NCBI RefSeq assembly: GCF_001649575.2
Contig: NC_051447.1
Coordinates: 619,780 to 683,779, forward strand
Direction: 5' to 3'
DNA length: 64,000 nt
From: Kryptolebias marmoratus
Lineage: Eukaryota > Chordata > Actinopteri > Cyprinodontiformes > Rivulidae
In this document: positions 10,593 to 21,310 of the stretch, in pieces
Layout of the letters: each line of letters opens with the position of its first letter
Position numbering within the stretch: the stretch's first letter is position 1
Translations under genes and position numbers: made by a program
Notes under the pieces: generated by a model
What the model was told of the DNA's origin: nothing
The model's input: only the letters and a program-made list of their open reading frames with translations
Databases searched by the model: none

Positions 10593-10866
10593 TTTGAACT
10601 TCTAGAATGGTAACAATGTACTGAAAAGACAAACAAAGTCAAGTATTTATTCCATCAGACTAGTATCAGTATGATCCAACATACTGATACCCCAGTTGCT
10701 TTATTTTTTTGTTTTTACTTTTTAGATTTGTCATGTTCTGGATGACTGAGAATCTATAGCAACATATGATACCAATGCTGGTGTCAGATTCCATCAATAC
10801 TAGACTGATATGTTTGTTTGTCTTCTCTACTTTCAGTACATTGTCCCATTCCAGCTAGATGTTCAG
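10593..10866. mobile_element. Foldback/MITE-like element with long inverted arms
   Basis: The left arm (tgaacttctagaatggtaac, then atgtactgaaaagacaaac) is the reverse complement, with some changes, of the right arm (tgtttgtcttctctactttc, then ttgtcccattccagctagat). The arms are roughly 100 bp each, separated by a short T-rich middle. No coding capacity. The target duplication is unclear, so the superfamily is not assigned. A related fragment lies at 2922-2996. Confidence 0.6.
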
Positions 10867-11490
10867 TTTTGTGCTAGAGTAGACAGGAAGCAGCAAAATA
10901 AAATATAAACATTGTACGAAACAAGCATGACAGATAGTAATGTAGTTGGCTCTGATTGCCTTGATACATGCATGCTAACATGTGTAGCATCCATATTTAC
11001 TTCCATAAACGCAGCTTGTGTTTGCAGACCAAAGACTATGGTGTGGACAGGCAGAGCATCAGCATGAATGTGATGGATTATTTACTTGTCTTTAGAGGAA
11101 AAACTGGAAGTGAAGAGTTTGGGGACACAGACCAATCTCAAGAGAAAAACTAAAAATTTAACTGATGGAGATGTACATCAGCAGTGTAGTTTGAAGCATT
11201 AACGTCTGCAATGTAGGGTCTTGACTGAGAAAAAGTTTGACAGGGTCAGAAAGGATTTTTAGTCCACTGAAGAGGATCTATTTGATTGTTAGAAGTAACC
11301 TTGACAAGGGAGATTGAACACACAGGCTAAGTAAACTACTTTTTCTTTGCGTCTCAAAAATATTGTGGTGTAAGCTTTTCTTTAAATAGGTAAACACTTC
11401 CCAAAACACATGACATTTTCTTGAACTTTACAGTATTGTCTGCCTGTCACTACTGGTTTTATGAACTTATTTTGGTATCAATACATAATA
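10867..11490. other. Intergenic stretch, no feature recognised
   Basis: A 61-codon frame at 10968-11153 has no recognised family and no supporting signals. No repeats are seen. Confidence 0.45.
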
Positions 11491-11491
11491 C

Positions 11492-11812
11492 AGCCCAGTA
11501 CATAACAGGTAGGTACCTGGTATTTACCTGCTACATACCAAGCACGTAATTGGTATTTACCTGGTATGTACTGGATGTACCGGGTACATACCTCATACTT
11601 ACTGGGTTTGTACCAGGTGCTTACCTGGTACCTACCTTGAACTTACTGGGTTCATAAAAGGTGCTTAGTGAGACCTTCCTGGGTATATACCAGGTACTTA
11701 CCGGGTACCTACCTGGCACTTACCTGGTACATACTCAATAAGTACCTAGTGCATATAAGGTAAGTTCCTGGTGCATACGAGGTAGGTTCCTGATACATAC
11801 TGGGCTTTGTTG
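11492..11812. repeat. Degenerate minisatellite built from tacctggta / taccaggta units
   Basis: About 320 bp of short variants such as tatttacctggtatgtac, gcttacctggtacc, acttaccgggtacc and gcacttacctggtac, with a period of roughly 11 or 22 bp and much divergence. The unit is near-palindromic. A single similar phrase (tacatacctggtacttattg) recurs at about 60792-60813, beside HPR copy 16. Confidence 0.85.
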
Positions 11813-13515
11813 GGGACTGCCATTGGAATGCTTTTTTTCCCCTCAGTTTGTGAGGCTTGTTTGTTATAGACTGTAAGCTTTCATCAGCCATGACTGAACA
11901 GGAAAAAGAAAACATCCAACAAGTTTGTAATTAAAACTAGAAGTGTCTCCAATGGCCATATAGACCTATTGGGAGTAGCGGTCTATCTTGCAACCTTCAC
12001 ACAGAAAGTGGCTGGATGTCTGTGTGTTGGCATGTCACTGTGGTAAAAAGGTATATAAATTTGTTTTGTAAAGCTTTTTTATCGTATCTTCAAATATGGC
12101 GCTTTTGTTGTTAAATTGTAACAAGGGTTTTAAAACGTACTTGTTAGCCCACCCAGATCAGATCATCACCACCAACCGCTACTACATGCACACCAATATA
12201 ATGTGGGTCTGCAACACCTATATGACAATTATAAAAGAGTCAACAGAAAGTCCAAAAACTTGACACAATCTTATGTTTTATGAGGGTTTATTTATTACAT
12301 CATTCTAAATAAAACTAGTCAGATGTTCGCTGGTTCTTTATTAAAGTGGTATGTAATTTGTAAAAGATACAAAAAGAAAAAAGCTGCTCACTGTCATAAT
12401 TCTGACCTCATATTTACTTACATAAATCTTGATTTGTAAGACTATATGAAAGTGACTTTGACAAAGGTGGCCACAAAGAATTGTGGCAGAGAATAATCTC
12501 CTTTTTAAAAAGAAAAATAAAGGACTGTCCAGTGTTTCCTATTTAAAATAAGCATTAAAGAAACATTGAAGTTCCATTTCTGAATTTTATCCAGAATTTG
12601 ATCAGCTCTTCTCCTTGCTGTAACTGTGATCTATTTAGGTCATTTTACTCATCATTCAAAACACGAGGCACTGTTTGACTGGAGCCACTGTAATCATGAA
12701 ATCTGCTAATATCACAAATATAAATAAGTGTTAAAATGAGGCTGGATCGCTGCAAATTTAGAAAAGCTGCATCACTGTGAAGGCAGTCATGATGCTGCTA
12801 TGATCTTAGTACTGACTGAAGGTATTGCCACATTAGCACAACACTACTGCCACAGATATCATACCTGCACTAGATTGTTTTCATGACAGTCACAATCATG
12901 ACTGTAGACTACACATGAGGCAAGCATGGCCAGTTACACTTTAAATTTTGTCTGGTGCATAACAGTAACTACAGTGGACAGCTGTTTTGCATTGTTTCCT
13001 GCTGTTATGCAGTGGTTTCTATGGTGAAATTGCATATCAGTCCTTAGCATGCTCTCTACTGCTCCCCTCCATTGAGGTTAATTCAGTGGTTTGTTGTTGT
13101 AACTACAAGTGAACGTCATCAGAATCCAAGATGGCTGACAGACAGACACACTTGTTGACCACTCCTGGAATATCCTGTCAATCCGTCTATTCTCAGAGAA
13201 TCCTAGAAGTGAAAAAAAATATGCTGATATGCAGGAGTATCTAAGTAACAATATTATTAGTTTAGTTTGGAAATTCTTATTTCAAATAAGTAGGAAATTA
13301 CAATTAACCACGTGTCCAACACAGTGGACGTCATGCATTGCTGACTATATTTTTAAAATAAGTCATGTAGTTGATTTATCTTTCATTATGACTTTTTTGC
13401 TTGCAATTAAATTAATTTTGGGTACATCTATAGGTTAGTTTTAAAAATACATAATTTTTTGTGCAGATCAGTTGTAGTTTGTGTTAGTAAAATGATAATT
13501 TTCTCATATTTCTAG
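11813..13515. other. Long stretch with no recognised feature (left of the piggyBac gene)
   Basis: There are no coding-like frames and no match to other repeats in the window. The left part of the piggyBac element, including its left TIR and any intron of its gene, should be here, but I could not find a left TTAA-ccctctgatgc terminus. Confidence 0.4.
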
Positions 13516-14208
13516 ACCACAACTGCAGCAAAGAATGAGGAACACTATAGAATAGTCGAGAAAATTTCCTCTGACTCCTCTGATGATGAGTATAGTGAGA
13601 GCAGTGATGAGGAGTGGCTGCCAGAGAACACTAAAAACATAGGAGATGTGGATGATGGAGATGCAGACAGTCATGATGTTGATGGTCAGGATGATGAAGG
13701 ACACGATGCAGCGGGAGGTCAGCATGATGAGGGAGCTGAGGAAAATGTCCACATGGTACCTGCTCAGAGAAATGTTTACAAGGCACCTGCCTGCACTCAA
13801 CCCCGCAAATATGTCTGGAAAATCCAAGACAATGACTTTAATGGAGATTTGCCACCTTTTCTAGGAGACATGAGAATAAACGTTCATGGAAAAGAACCAA
13901 TTGTTTTCTTAAGGCATCTGTTTCCTTTAGATCTCATTGATTGGATCGTGCATAACACCAACATGTATGCTCTGCAGAAAGGAAATCTGGCAGTGACAAG
14001 CGAAGAAATGCAAATGTTTCTAGAGATCAACATGGTCATGGGGTACATTCAATATCCTAGGACACAAATGTACAGGTCCAGTGAGGATGGCCTTTGTCTT
14101 ACAAACAGATGCCACAATGCTGCATGCACAAGGAAGACCAAATACATCTACATGTAATGGCGTGTAGCACTGTGCCCTGGATGCTTTGCCAATTTTCATG
14201 CAGTTTAG
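13516..14208 (+). pseudogene. piggyBac-type transposase, internally deleted relic (PGBD-like)
   Basis: The frame is open from 13516 to a stop at 14155. It gives an acidic N-terminus (SSDSSDDEYSESSDEEWLP), then the start of the DDE_Tnp_1_7 domain (PLDLIDWIVHNTNMYALQKG, then SEEMQMFLEINMVMGYIQYP). The frame then passes directly from MYRSSEDGL into a Cys-rich piece (RCHNAACTRKTKY) and, after the in-frame TAA, continues WRVALCPGCFANFHAV to 14206. That Cys-rich part looks like the C-terminal zinc finger of piggyBac transposases. The whole catalytic middle with its Asp residues is therefore missing. A pyrimidine tract and ctag at 13501-13515 resemble a splice acceptor. Non-functional. Confidence 0.8.
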
Positions 14209-14601
14209 GAGTTAGGAAAATGAGTTGGGGGAGGAGTTTGAAGATGCAGGTGTTTGATGAAGACTGTTTGTTCTCTTTGTTTAGGATGAAAAAGAAGGGC
14301 TATATAATGTTAAGAGTCTGTGAAAGTATGTTCAAGTGCTTTTCAAAACATACAACGAAATATGCGCTCGTGGATTTATGATAAAACTCAGATGGATTAA
14401 TTCTTCTGTTAAGTTCAAACTGTTTTACGTTGAGTGCTTAAGCACATGTAGTCCACTGTAGTAAACATTGCTGTAACTTCCTGAAAAAAATCAATATTTT
14501 GAAAAAAAAGTTTTTATTTTTTTCATGTCCTAAGAAGAGTAAAACCACATTTAAAAAAAATCTTGCCTCAGGATTTCCTAATTCATGCATCAGAGGGTTA
14601 A
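14209..14601 (+). mobile_element. Right end of the piggyBac element, closing at TTAA
   Basis: An AT-rich 3' region ends with ttcatgcatcagaggg followed by TTAA at 14598-14601. Reversed, this is TTAACCCTCTGATGCATG, the style of piggyBac termini, and TTAA is the target those elements use. The SINE piece begins just after it. Confidence 0.65.
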
Positions 14602-15172
14602 GGTATGGGTGTCAAATTTGCCCTGCCTTTCACTCAATGACCACTGGAGATAGGTACCAGCTGTCAGATGAGAAGCAGATGTTTTGGATCCAAGTGCAGA
14701 CTGAACAATGAAGAACTCAAAGAAAATTTAATTTATTAAAACAAAGCAAAACAAAAGGCTGAGGTGGCAACAAAAACTAAATACCAAATCCAGGGTTGCA
14801 AAAACATGAGGAGCCACACACGAGGAAGGACCGGACAGCACATCAGTGAAAACAATGAGCCAGCAAGTACAAGTGGAAAATGACCGGGTTTTAAAGACTG
14901 AAGGTAATTAAGAGAAGTGGGCACAAGTGAGTGTTTACCAACTTGGGGCAGGTGAAGATGGGCATGGCAGGCAAACAAGTGATTGGCTGAGGACGTGAAT
15001 GATGACAGGAACACTAAGGGCACAGGGACAAAACATCAAATAACAGAATTAAAGAAACAATACCCCTTATACAAAAGAAACTTAAAGAATAACTCAAACA
15101 AAACCCAAATCTTGACACCAGCTCCCACACAACCCTCACGAGATAAAGAAAAAGAAAAATGGATGGATGGAG
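14602..15172 (+). mobile_element. tRNA-derived SINE 3' part, split by solo LTR C
   Basis: The left piece 14602-14661 (ccctgcctttcactcaatga, then ggagataggtaccagc) and the right piece 15118-15172 (ccagctcccacacaaccctc, ending in atggatggatgg) join into the same 3' body seen in the complete SINE at 20657-20988. The join lies exactly at the CCAGC duplicated by the LTR. The SINE head is missing. Confidence 0.8.
14662..15117 (-). mobile_element. Solo LTR C, inserted in a SINE
   Basis: On the minus strand it runs from TGTCAAGATTTGGG to CATCTGACA. A perfect 5-bp target duplication CCAGC lies at 14657-14661 and 15118-15122. The minus strand carries a TTTAAAA box (reverse of gggttttaaag near 14885) and an AATAAA signal (reverse of tttatt at 14732-14737). 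It is 456 bp with no internal region, so it is a recombined solo LTR. Gypsy-like by its end sequences and 5-bp target; family not resolved. Confidence 0.9.
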
Positions 15173-15422
15173 GGGTAAAATCTGTTGTTTGATGCACCGC
15201 AGACATGAAATTCTACTGTAAATCAATTTTTATATGTCAAAAATAGATTTATTTAAGTTGTGCTGCCACTTTAAGAGCATCAGCAGAGTAATTGCCACCG
15301 TTTGCAGTGTTGCCATCGCAACCGTTTTGCTGCTATATTTAACAAGTTTTCAGAACCCTCTAGCAACTCTTTCAAAAAAGAGACTTGCAGCTAATCTAGC
15401 TTCTTATTCTGATGTTTATTAG

Positions 15423-16440
15423 AGATTATGGATGGATGGATGCATACTTTATTCATCCCCAAAAGGGACATTCACAAGTTCCAGCAGTTCCTACAAACTT
15501 AATATAAAAAGGCATGCACAATTAATAACTACAGTAAACAGTAAAACAATTATTAAAAGTCCACTGCAATCAGATTGTAATGTAATCTTCTTTGGTTTGA
15601 AATGTCTAGTGCAAATAAATTGTAGCATAAAAAGTTGAGTGGAAACAGATTGCACTAAAACTAGAACAGTCCCATTATCCTGTGCTCCACAGGGTAGAGT
15701 TAAAAAGTCACATGGCGTAGGGCAAAAATGATTTTGTCTGTCTGTCTGTGGAGCAGGGCAGTGACAGTCTGTTGCTGAAACTGCTCCGCTGTCTGGAGAT
15801 GATGATGTGATTGTCTATGAGTAACAGGAGCCGGCTCAGCAACACATCAGGCTGTCCAGCTCTGTTCCCACAATAGAGCCCACCAACCTCACCAGTTTGT
15901 CTCGTTGAGAAGCATCCTTTTTAATGCTTCCTCTCCAGCACACTACAGGATAGAGTAGGATACTCATCACAACAGTCTGATAGAGCATCTGCAGTAGTTT
16001 TTTGCAGATGTTGAAGGATGCCAGCCTTCAGATGAAGGAATTTGTTTTGTCCTCTCCTGCCCAAAGTGTCAGTGATGGCAGTCCAGTCTAATTTATCATC
16101 CAACTGCACTATATTTGTAGGTCTTTACATGCTCCACACAGATGCCTTTGATGGTCAGTTTAATCCCATTATTGTTAGTTTGTCTCTGAGGAGCAGAGAC
16201 TGAATAGTGTTGAAGGGATTGGAATAATCCAAAAATGTATATATCCAAGTAAGAGAGCAATTGGTGTAATAAATAGTCTATGGTATCCTCCACTGCCATC
16301 TTCTCTTAGTACACAAACTGCAAAGGGTTGACAATATGGCAGACCTGTGGCCTCAGGTGGTGAAGCAGCAGCTTCCACATGGTCTTCATCACATCTGATG
16401 TCAGCGCGACTGGCCTGATGTCACTCAGCTCTCCAGAGGT
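15423..16440 (-). pseudogene. Rex1/Babar-like LINE, 3' part with reverse transcriptase fragment (minus strand)
   Basis: On the minus strand from about 16440 the translation gives RPVALTSDVMKTMWKLLLHH and then PLQFVY followed by a stop, then EKMAVEDTIDYLLHQLLSYL. These are fingers and palm parts of a Rex1-type RT. Farther on LDDKLDWTAITDTLGRRGQN and LKAGILQHLQKT follow, which are C-terminal parts. The piece between them that holds the YADD active site is missing, which shows an internal deletion. The element ends with ccttttggggatgaataaag and a tccatcca tail (15427-15442 on the plus strand). It is dead and 5'-truncated. Confidence 0.8.
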
Positions 16441-16773
16441 ATGAATGCAGTCAGAGAAGAATCATTCACCCCTGTGCATCCAGACTGCAAAGAATGCATT
16501 TGTGAAGCCATCGCTGGCTTATCCTACTGTGACATACAGTCAGGGCAGGATGTAAATGTAAAATTATCTTTGTCTAAAATAAATCATGTCACTAAAATAA
16601 CTCTGACAGTCACTTTTGGGTTACTATTGCTGGTCCCAAGCCTGGATAATGGAAGAGGGTTGGAACTGCAACAGTAAATGTGAACAAGATTTGAAAGAAG
16701 AAAGTTCATTGACAGTTCCATACATATTTCGTGTGTATTTTCCTCACTTTTATGACATTATTCTTCTCTCCTA
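16441..16773. other. Short unique stretch, nothing recognised
   Basis: The 78-codon frame at 16441-16677 has no recognised relative. No repeat is seen. Confidence 0.4.
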
Positions 16774-18150
16774 CAGCATCCAGTACAAATACATACAAAA
16801 GGCTGTTATGTAAATTAAAATTAAATGATGGCGTTAAATAGCAACTTCTTCCAGATGTTTACTATGACTTTCAACAATTTGGGAAAGCTCAAATGATGAT
16901 GACGATGGCATGGCTTTGGAAGCTTTTGATAGGTTACTTGACAACATCTGAGTTAAAGTTATTTGGAGGCACAACTATGGACGCATTTTAAAGCCTCAAA
17001 TGCACTGCTTCTTTGTGTGATATCATGAGAAATATTAAGAGAACTTAGCCAAGATATCAGGGGGAGAAATGTCCACAACCTCCACAAATCTGGTTTATAC
17101 TTGGGTACAATTTCCAGATGCTGATGGTGCAACAGTTATCTATCCAAATAATTATATGCAAGTATAAACACCATGAGAATATCTTGCCATCATACACTTC
17201 AGGAAGAAGACAAAATGTGCAATACCAACTCTAAAACAAATGCAAAAGATCTTGTGAAGATACTGGTAAACAACATGGTCTGAAAGGCCACTTATAAGAA
17301 AGAAGCCATTACTTCAAAAGCAACACTAAAAAAAGGCAGATTACAGTTTGTCACAGAGACAAAACCCTTAACTTTTGGATACATGTCCTGTGATCTGATG
17401 AAACTAAAATTGAACTGTTTGGCCATAATGACCATCTTTACAGCTGGAGGAAAAAGGGGTAAAGTTGCAAGCCTGAGAACACCATCCCAACTGTGACGTA
17501 TGGGGGTGTCAGAATCATGGTATGAGAGTGTTTTGGTGCAAGAGAGACAGGAGCACCTCACAAAAAAGATGGCATCATGAAGAAAAAACATTATGTGGAA
17601 ATATTGAAGCAACATCTAGAGACAGGAAGTTAAATCTTGGGCCAAAATAATTCTTCTAAATAGACAATGACCCTAAACATACTGCCAAATTAGTTAAAGT
17701 GGTTGAAAAACAACAAAATCAATGTTTTGGAGTGACTATCACAAAACCCTGACCTCAATCCTATAGAAAATTTGTGGGCAGAGCTGAAAAGGTGTGTATG
17801 AGCAAGGTAGCCTACAAACCTGATTTAGTTCCAGGAGAGTGGGACAAAATTCCAGCAAACTATTGTAAGAAGCTTGAGGATGATAACGCAAAATGATTGA
17901 CCCATGTCATACAGTTTAAAGGTAATGCTACCAAATACTAAGAAAATGTATGGAAACTTGTGACTTTGAAGAAAATCATGGGTAAAAAACAACTCTCTAA
18001 ATAATTCTCTTTAAGTCTCCTTATCCAAGCATTTAGCAAATATAAATAATTTTGGGAATCCTAACTGGTCTAAAATAATAAATGTTTAGTCTGATTTGAT
18101 GTCAAGACAGTGCGAAAAAAAAGGGTATGTATGTGTCTTTTCATACAGCG
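16774..18150 (+). mobile_element. Sleeping Beauty-like Tc1 transposon relic
   Basis: The left side holds gggaaagctcaaatgatgat and gcttttgataggttacttga, as in salmonid-type Tc1 elements. The transposase relic follows, and the right end is gtatgtatgtgtcttttcat running to acagcgta at 18152. Left TA at 16772-16773 with tacagcatccag...acatac and the right end, reversed, tacgctgtatg...acatacatac form weak TIR-like ends. Total about 1.4 kb, near full length for the group. The termini are less certain than the body. Confidence 0.7.
17025..17941 (+). pseudogene. Sleeping Beauty-like Tc1 transposase, dead
   Basis: An ATG at 17025 opens the paired-like DNA-binding region, recognisable at nucleotide level only (cctccacaaatctggtttat, tataaacaccatgaga). 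The DDE region is spread over several frames: SDE of the first Asp motif (tctgatgaaac at 17393), DNDPKH with the second Asp (gacaatgaccctaaacat at 17662) and PDLNPIENLW with the final Glu (about 17750-17779). A TAA at 17939 ends the gene where the family ends (gctaccaaatac). The catalytic residues remain, but there are many stops and frameshifts. Confidence 0.85.
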
Positions 18151-20435
18151 TATTTAAAAATTTGGTTTCAACCACAGTACCTAATAAATGGCTACTTTTT
18201 AGCTCGTTACCATAACTCTGGATATCTGTCAGGCTGTGATTGGGGAAAATAGATGTATGCGAGTAGTAATGGAAATTTCTTCAAGCCAGTAAGTCTTGTA
18301 CTGTAAGATTACACACTTTAAGAAATAAATGCCCCCTACTTTCTTAATGTTTCTCCTAACACACTTGGCTGCTCTCAGGTTTTTGTAACCCTTCACATTC
18401 CTGTCATGATGCAATTCAGCTTGATTGGTTAAAAAGTGTTCTACCAACTTTTTTTTTTTTTGTATTACATGACATTTTTATGTTGTTTTTGACTTTGTCA
18501 GAAGTTTTGTCCATTTTTGTTGACATCATATTTGCTAATTTTTGGCTCCATGTCACCATCCTGTTGAATACAGAGTAGTTTATATGCCAGGCAAATATTG
18601 AAAGATTTGTTCTTTGTTTTTTTTTTCTCTATGAAAAAAATAATAAGCATGAAGAATTGTCAGTGCTATGAAATAAAGTATAGCATTTGGCTGAGGAGAG
18701 GTGCAGATGCTGGGAGTAAAGGACACCCTGCCATGTTAAGCTCAAAAAGTTCAATTTAAGATCCCTGTGAGGCCATCAATTCACCTGTGTAGATGAAGCT
18801 TTTGATATGACTTTAAATAACATTCACATTAAAATTCTAAAGCCTCGGCTCAGGGAATAATAAAAAGTGCAAAGAAATTTATCATACCAATAAAATATGT
18901 GATCAACAGACTTCAGAGTTTTGGATCTCTACCTTTAAAGCTTCTGGTTTTTACTTATGTGAAATGGAGTGAAGCCAACAAGTGTTCACTTTTATTATGG
19001 CGCGAGCAATTATATTCTTATTAAAACTGCTATTGATGTATTTTTTTATTTGAATGATAGACTGATAAAGCTCTATTAACTGTCAGTATTTTTCTACTTT
19101 ATGCTTGTAGCATTTTTCATATTCCATTAAAGAGATTTCCAACCACATTCCAGTGTTATCAGATGGCCATTTGCTAAATTTATTCACCTCCTGTCATCAT
19201 CTGCATATGTTTGGAAGCATCCATACTGTATATCTCCAGTATCTGTGTGCCTCCCATTCCCCTGTTCCTTCATGCTCCTGCTCTCCCTGACTGCACCAGT
19301 GAAGCAGATGCCTTTGATGCCATACTACAAATCACACATTTAGCTTTTCATCAATATTTCATCTAGCCATCCTTGGCTATGCTCTTTCTAGCTCTCTAAA
19401 TCAGTTCCGGCTGTGGGGGGAAGTGGGAGAATGCTGGAAGTCTTTGGCCTGAGAGTTAGGAGGAAAACAGAAGCAGGTTGGGGGTCAAACTGTGTGCATG
19501 TCCAAGCTGTGGGGTGGGGGGGGTGGGGGGAAGCTACAAATTGAAATACTCCCCCCCCAATAAATAGATAAATAATATTGTAATAGGGAATTTAAGAATC
19601 AGAGTACAACTCACTGAACATTACTGAACAGTAACATACTATAGGCAGCTTTTAAATTACTGTAAGTGTGCCAGTAGGGAGGAGGGAGAGGAAGGACCAG
19701 GCCAACCCACAATAAATAAAAACTACTGTAATTTTGAGTCAAGCTAAACAATGAATTCTCAAAAACATGAGAAAAAAATGCACAAGTAAATTTACCCAAG
19801 CAATCTGGGATCTGATAGGACTTGATTTGGGTCTGAATCTGGACTATGGTCTGCCATTTGGGGACATCTAGTCTGACAAAATTTACAAAAACCTGCAAAA
19901 ATATTTCAAGTAGATGAGTGGTAAAACCCATTCGTCTTTTATGTTACAGCAGAAACATCATTCAAAGTTTAAGTGGGTCACAGAAAGTTGGACTAAATTT
20001 TGATTACTTTTTGAATTGTTTGGCTTAGTGTGTTGATGTCACTTACTAACTTTTGAGCTAGCTAAACTTTCCAAAATATTTGTAAACAAAAGTGTTTTTA
20101 CTCTCACAATCAGTGAGTCTTTTTTTACCCAGTGTGTCTCTCACAGTGATGAACTTGTTTTTCTTTTTATTCTGAAATCCCCCCCAAAATGCAAAGTGCA
20201 CACACTCAAACTCTTATACCCTTCTATTTTAGCTAAGCTCAGAATTTACAGTAAGTGAGTAAGTGGGCGGGGGGGAAGAGTTACACCATTGAAAGTTACA
20301 AGTATGCGTCATCATCTTTTCAGAAATGTTCTAGTTCTTATAATTACAATTGTAAAATGGGCTAAAATGTATGTCTGTACAGTAAAAAATATTCTTACTC
20401 TACTTAAGCTGAAAGACAATCTGACACAAATATGT
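18151..20435. other. Long unique block; candidate conserved non-coding element near 18840-19420
   Basis: No repeats or genes are recognised. The stretch 18840-19420 has runs such as gcgcgagcaattatattc, gattccaac-like phrases and ggccatttgctaaatttatt, with balanced composition and no long frame, in keeping with a regulatory element. G- and C-runs near 19510-19555 are low complexity. The 106-codon minus frame at 19611-19931 has no recognised family. Confidence 0.3.
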
Positions 20436-20640
20436 AGTTCTGTTAAATCCAACATCAAGAGATGGAATGAATATGGAACATGTGTAAATCTACTTAGAGC
20501 AGGGTGTCTTCACAAAGTCAGTGACCGAGCAAGAAGGAGAATGAGGAGAGAGGCTACTAAAGCTGTCTTCCCATTGTCCAGTTTCACCACGTCTCGGTTC
20601 AGCTTAGTTTCTCTCATCTTGACTTTACTTAGTGTTATCG
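20436..20640 (+). pseudogene. Tc1-type transposase fragment, DNA-binding region
   Basis: The translation RWNEYGTCVNLLRAGCLHKV followed by SDRARRRMRREATK is the middle of the Tc1 DNA-binding domain (between the two helix-turn-helix motifs, with the basic GRPR-like stretch degenerated to RAGCLHK). A related fragment lies in reverse at 39840-40100. The 172-codon frame at 20289-20807 that contains it runs on into the following SINE, so it is not one gene. Confidence 0.7.
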
Positions 20641-20656
20641 CTTTTTCATTTAACTG

Positions 20657-20988
20657 TGCTCCAGCAGCGCAGTGGTTAGAGCTGTTGCTGCCCAGCAAGA
20701 AGGTGGCAGGATCGCTTCCTGTGAAGTTTGCATGTTCTCCCCGTGCTCATGTGGGTTTCCTCCCACAGACCAAAAACATGCATGCTAGGTTAATTCATGA
20801 CTTTTAAATCATCCCTAGGTGTGAGTGTGAATGATTTTTTTGTCTCATTTGTCTCTATGTGGCCCTGCAATGGACTTGCAACTTGTCCAGGGTGTCACCC
20901 GCCTCTTGCACAGTGACTGCTGGGGATAGACACCAGATCCCTGTGACCTGGAATGGAGAAGCGGGTAAAGAAAAAGGATGGATGGATT
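20657..20988 (+). mobile_element. tRNA-derived SINE, near complete
   Basis: A tRNA-like head carries an A-box-like gcagtggttagagc and a decayed B box (ggatcgcttcc). It is followed by the body gtttgcatgttctccccgtg, cctcccacagaccaaaaaca, and gcaacttgtccagggtgtca. The end is gcgggtaaagaaaaaggatg with a ggatggat tail. This is the most complete copy in the window, and other pieces are at 7117, 14602, 32262, 32519, 35828, 42785 and 58195. The tail resembles the 3' end of the RTE LINE at 646-1440 (agcggaagaagatggatgg), suggesting RTE supplies the enzyme. Confidence 0.85.
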
Positions 20989-21216
20989 TAACTTTGCTCT
21001 CCACAGTGGGGGTGGGTTGTCAGAGCGCAACTGCCCCCTGCCAATTTTGTTTACAACACAAAACACAGTATTAACAATGGAGGACATTGATGTGATAGCT
21101 TCTGCTCAGTCTGTGGCTTTTTGTCAGACAGCCAGAGAAGTTGCAGGTGGTAAGATGAAAGACTTTGGAGAAGTGCAGGAGAGTTGGTGAAGTCAGACTG
21201 CTACATCAATCCAAAT

Positions 21217-21256
<40 letters not shown>

Positions 21257-21310
21257 CGATGATGGATACTTTATTGATTCATTGCACGAAATTACTGGAC
21301 GTGAGGATAT
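21217..21310 (-). repeat. (ATG)n microsatellite and LINE 3' tail
   Basis: A trinucleotide array occupies 21218-21263. It is followed by gatggatactttattgattc, which reversed reads gaatcaataaagtatccatc, the ending of a Rex1-type LINE. The array probably grew from the element's own tail. Confidence 0.6.

Noticed and set aside
11492..11812. CRISPR array
   Set aside because: Units are short, contiguous and degenerate with no spacers, and the genome is eukaryotic.
13504..13827. 107-codon minus-strand frame with hydrophobic stretches
   Set aside because: It is antisense to the acidic region of the piggyBac gene; GAT/GAG codons read in reverse give Ile, Leu and Ser.
20289..20807. A single 172-codon gene
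   Set aside because: It joins unique DNA, a Tc1 fragment and a SINE head by chance.
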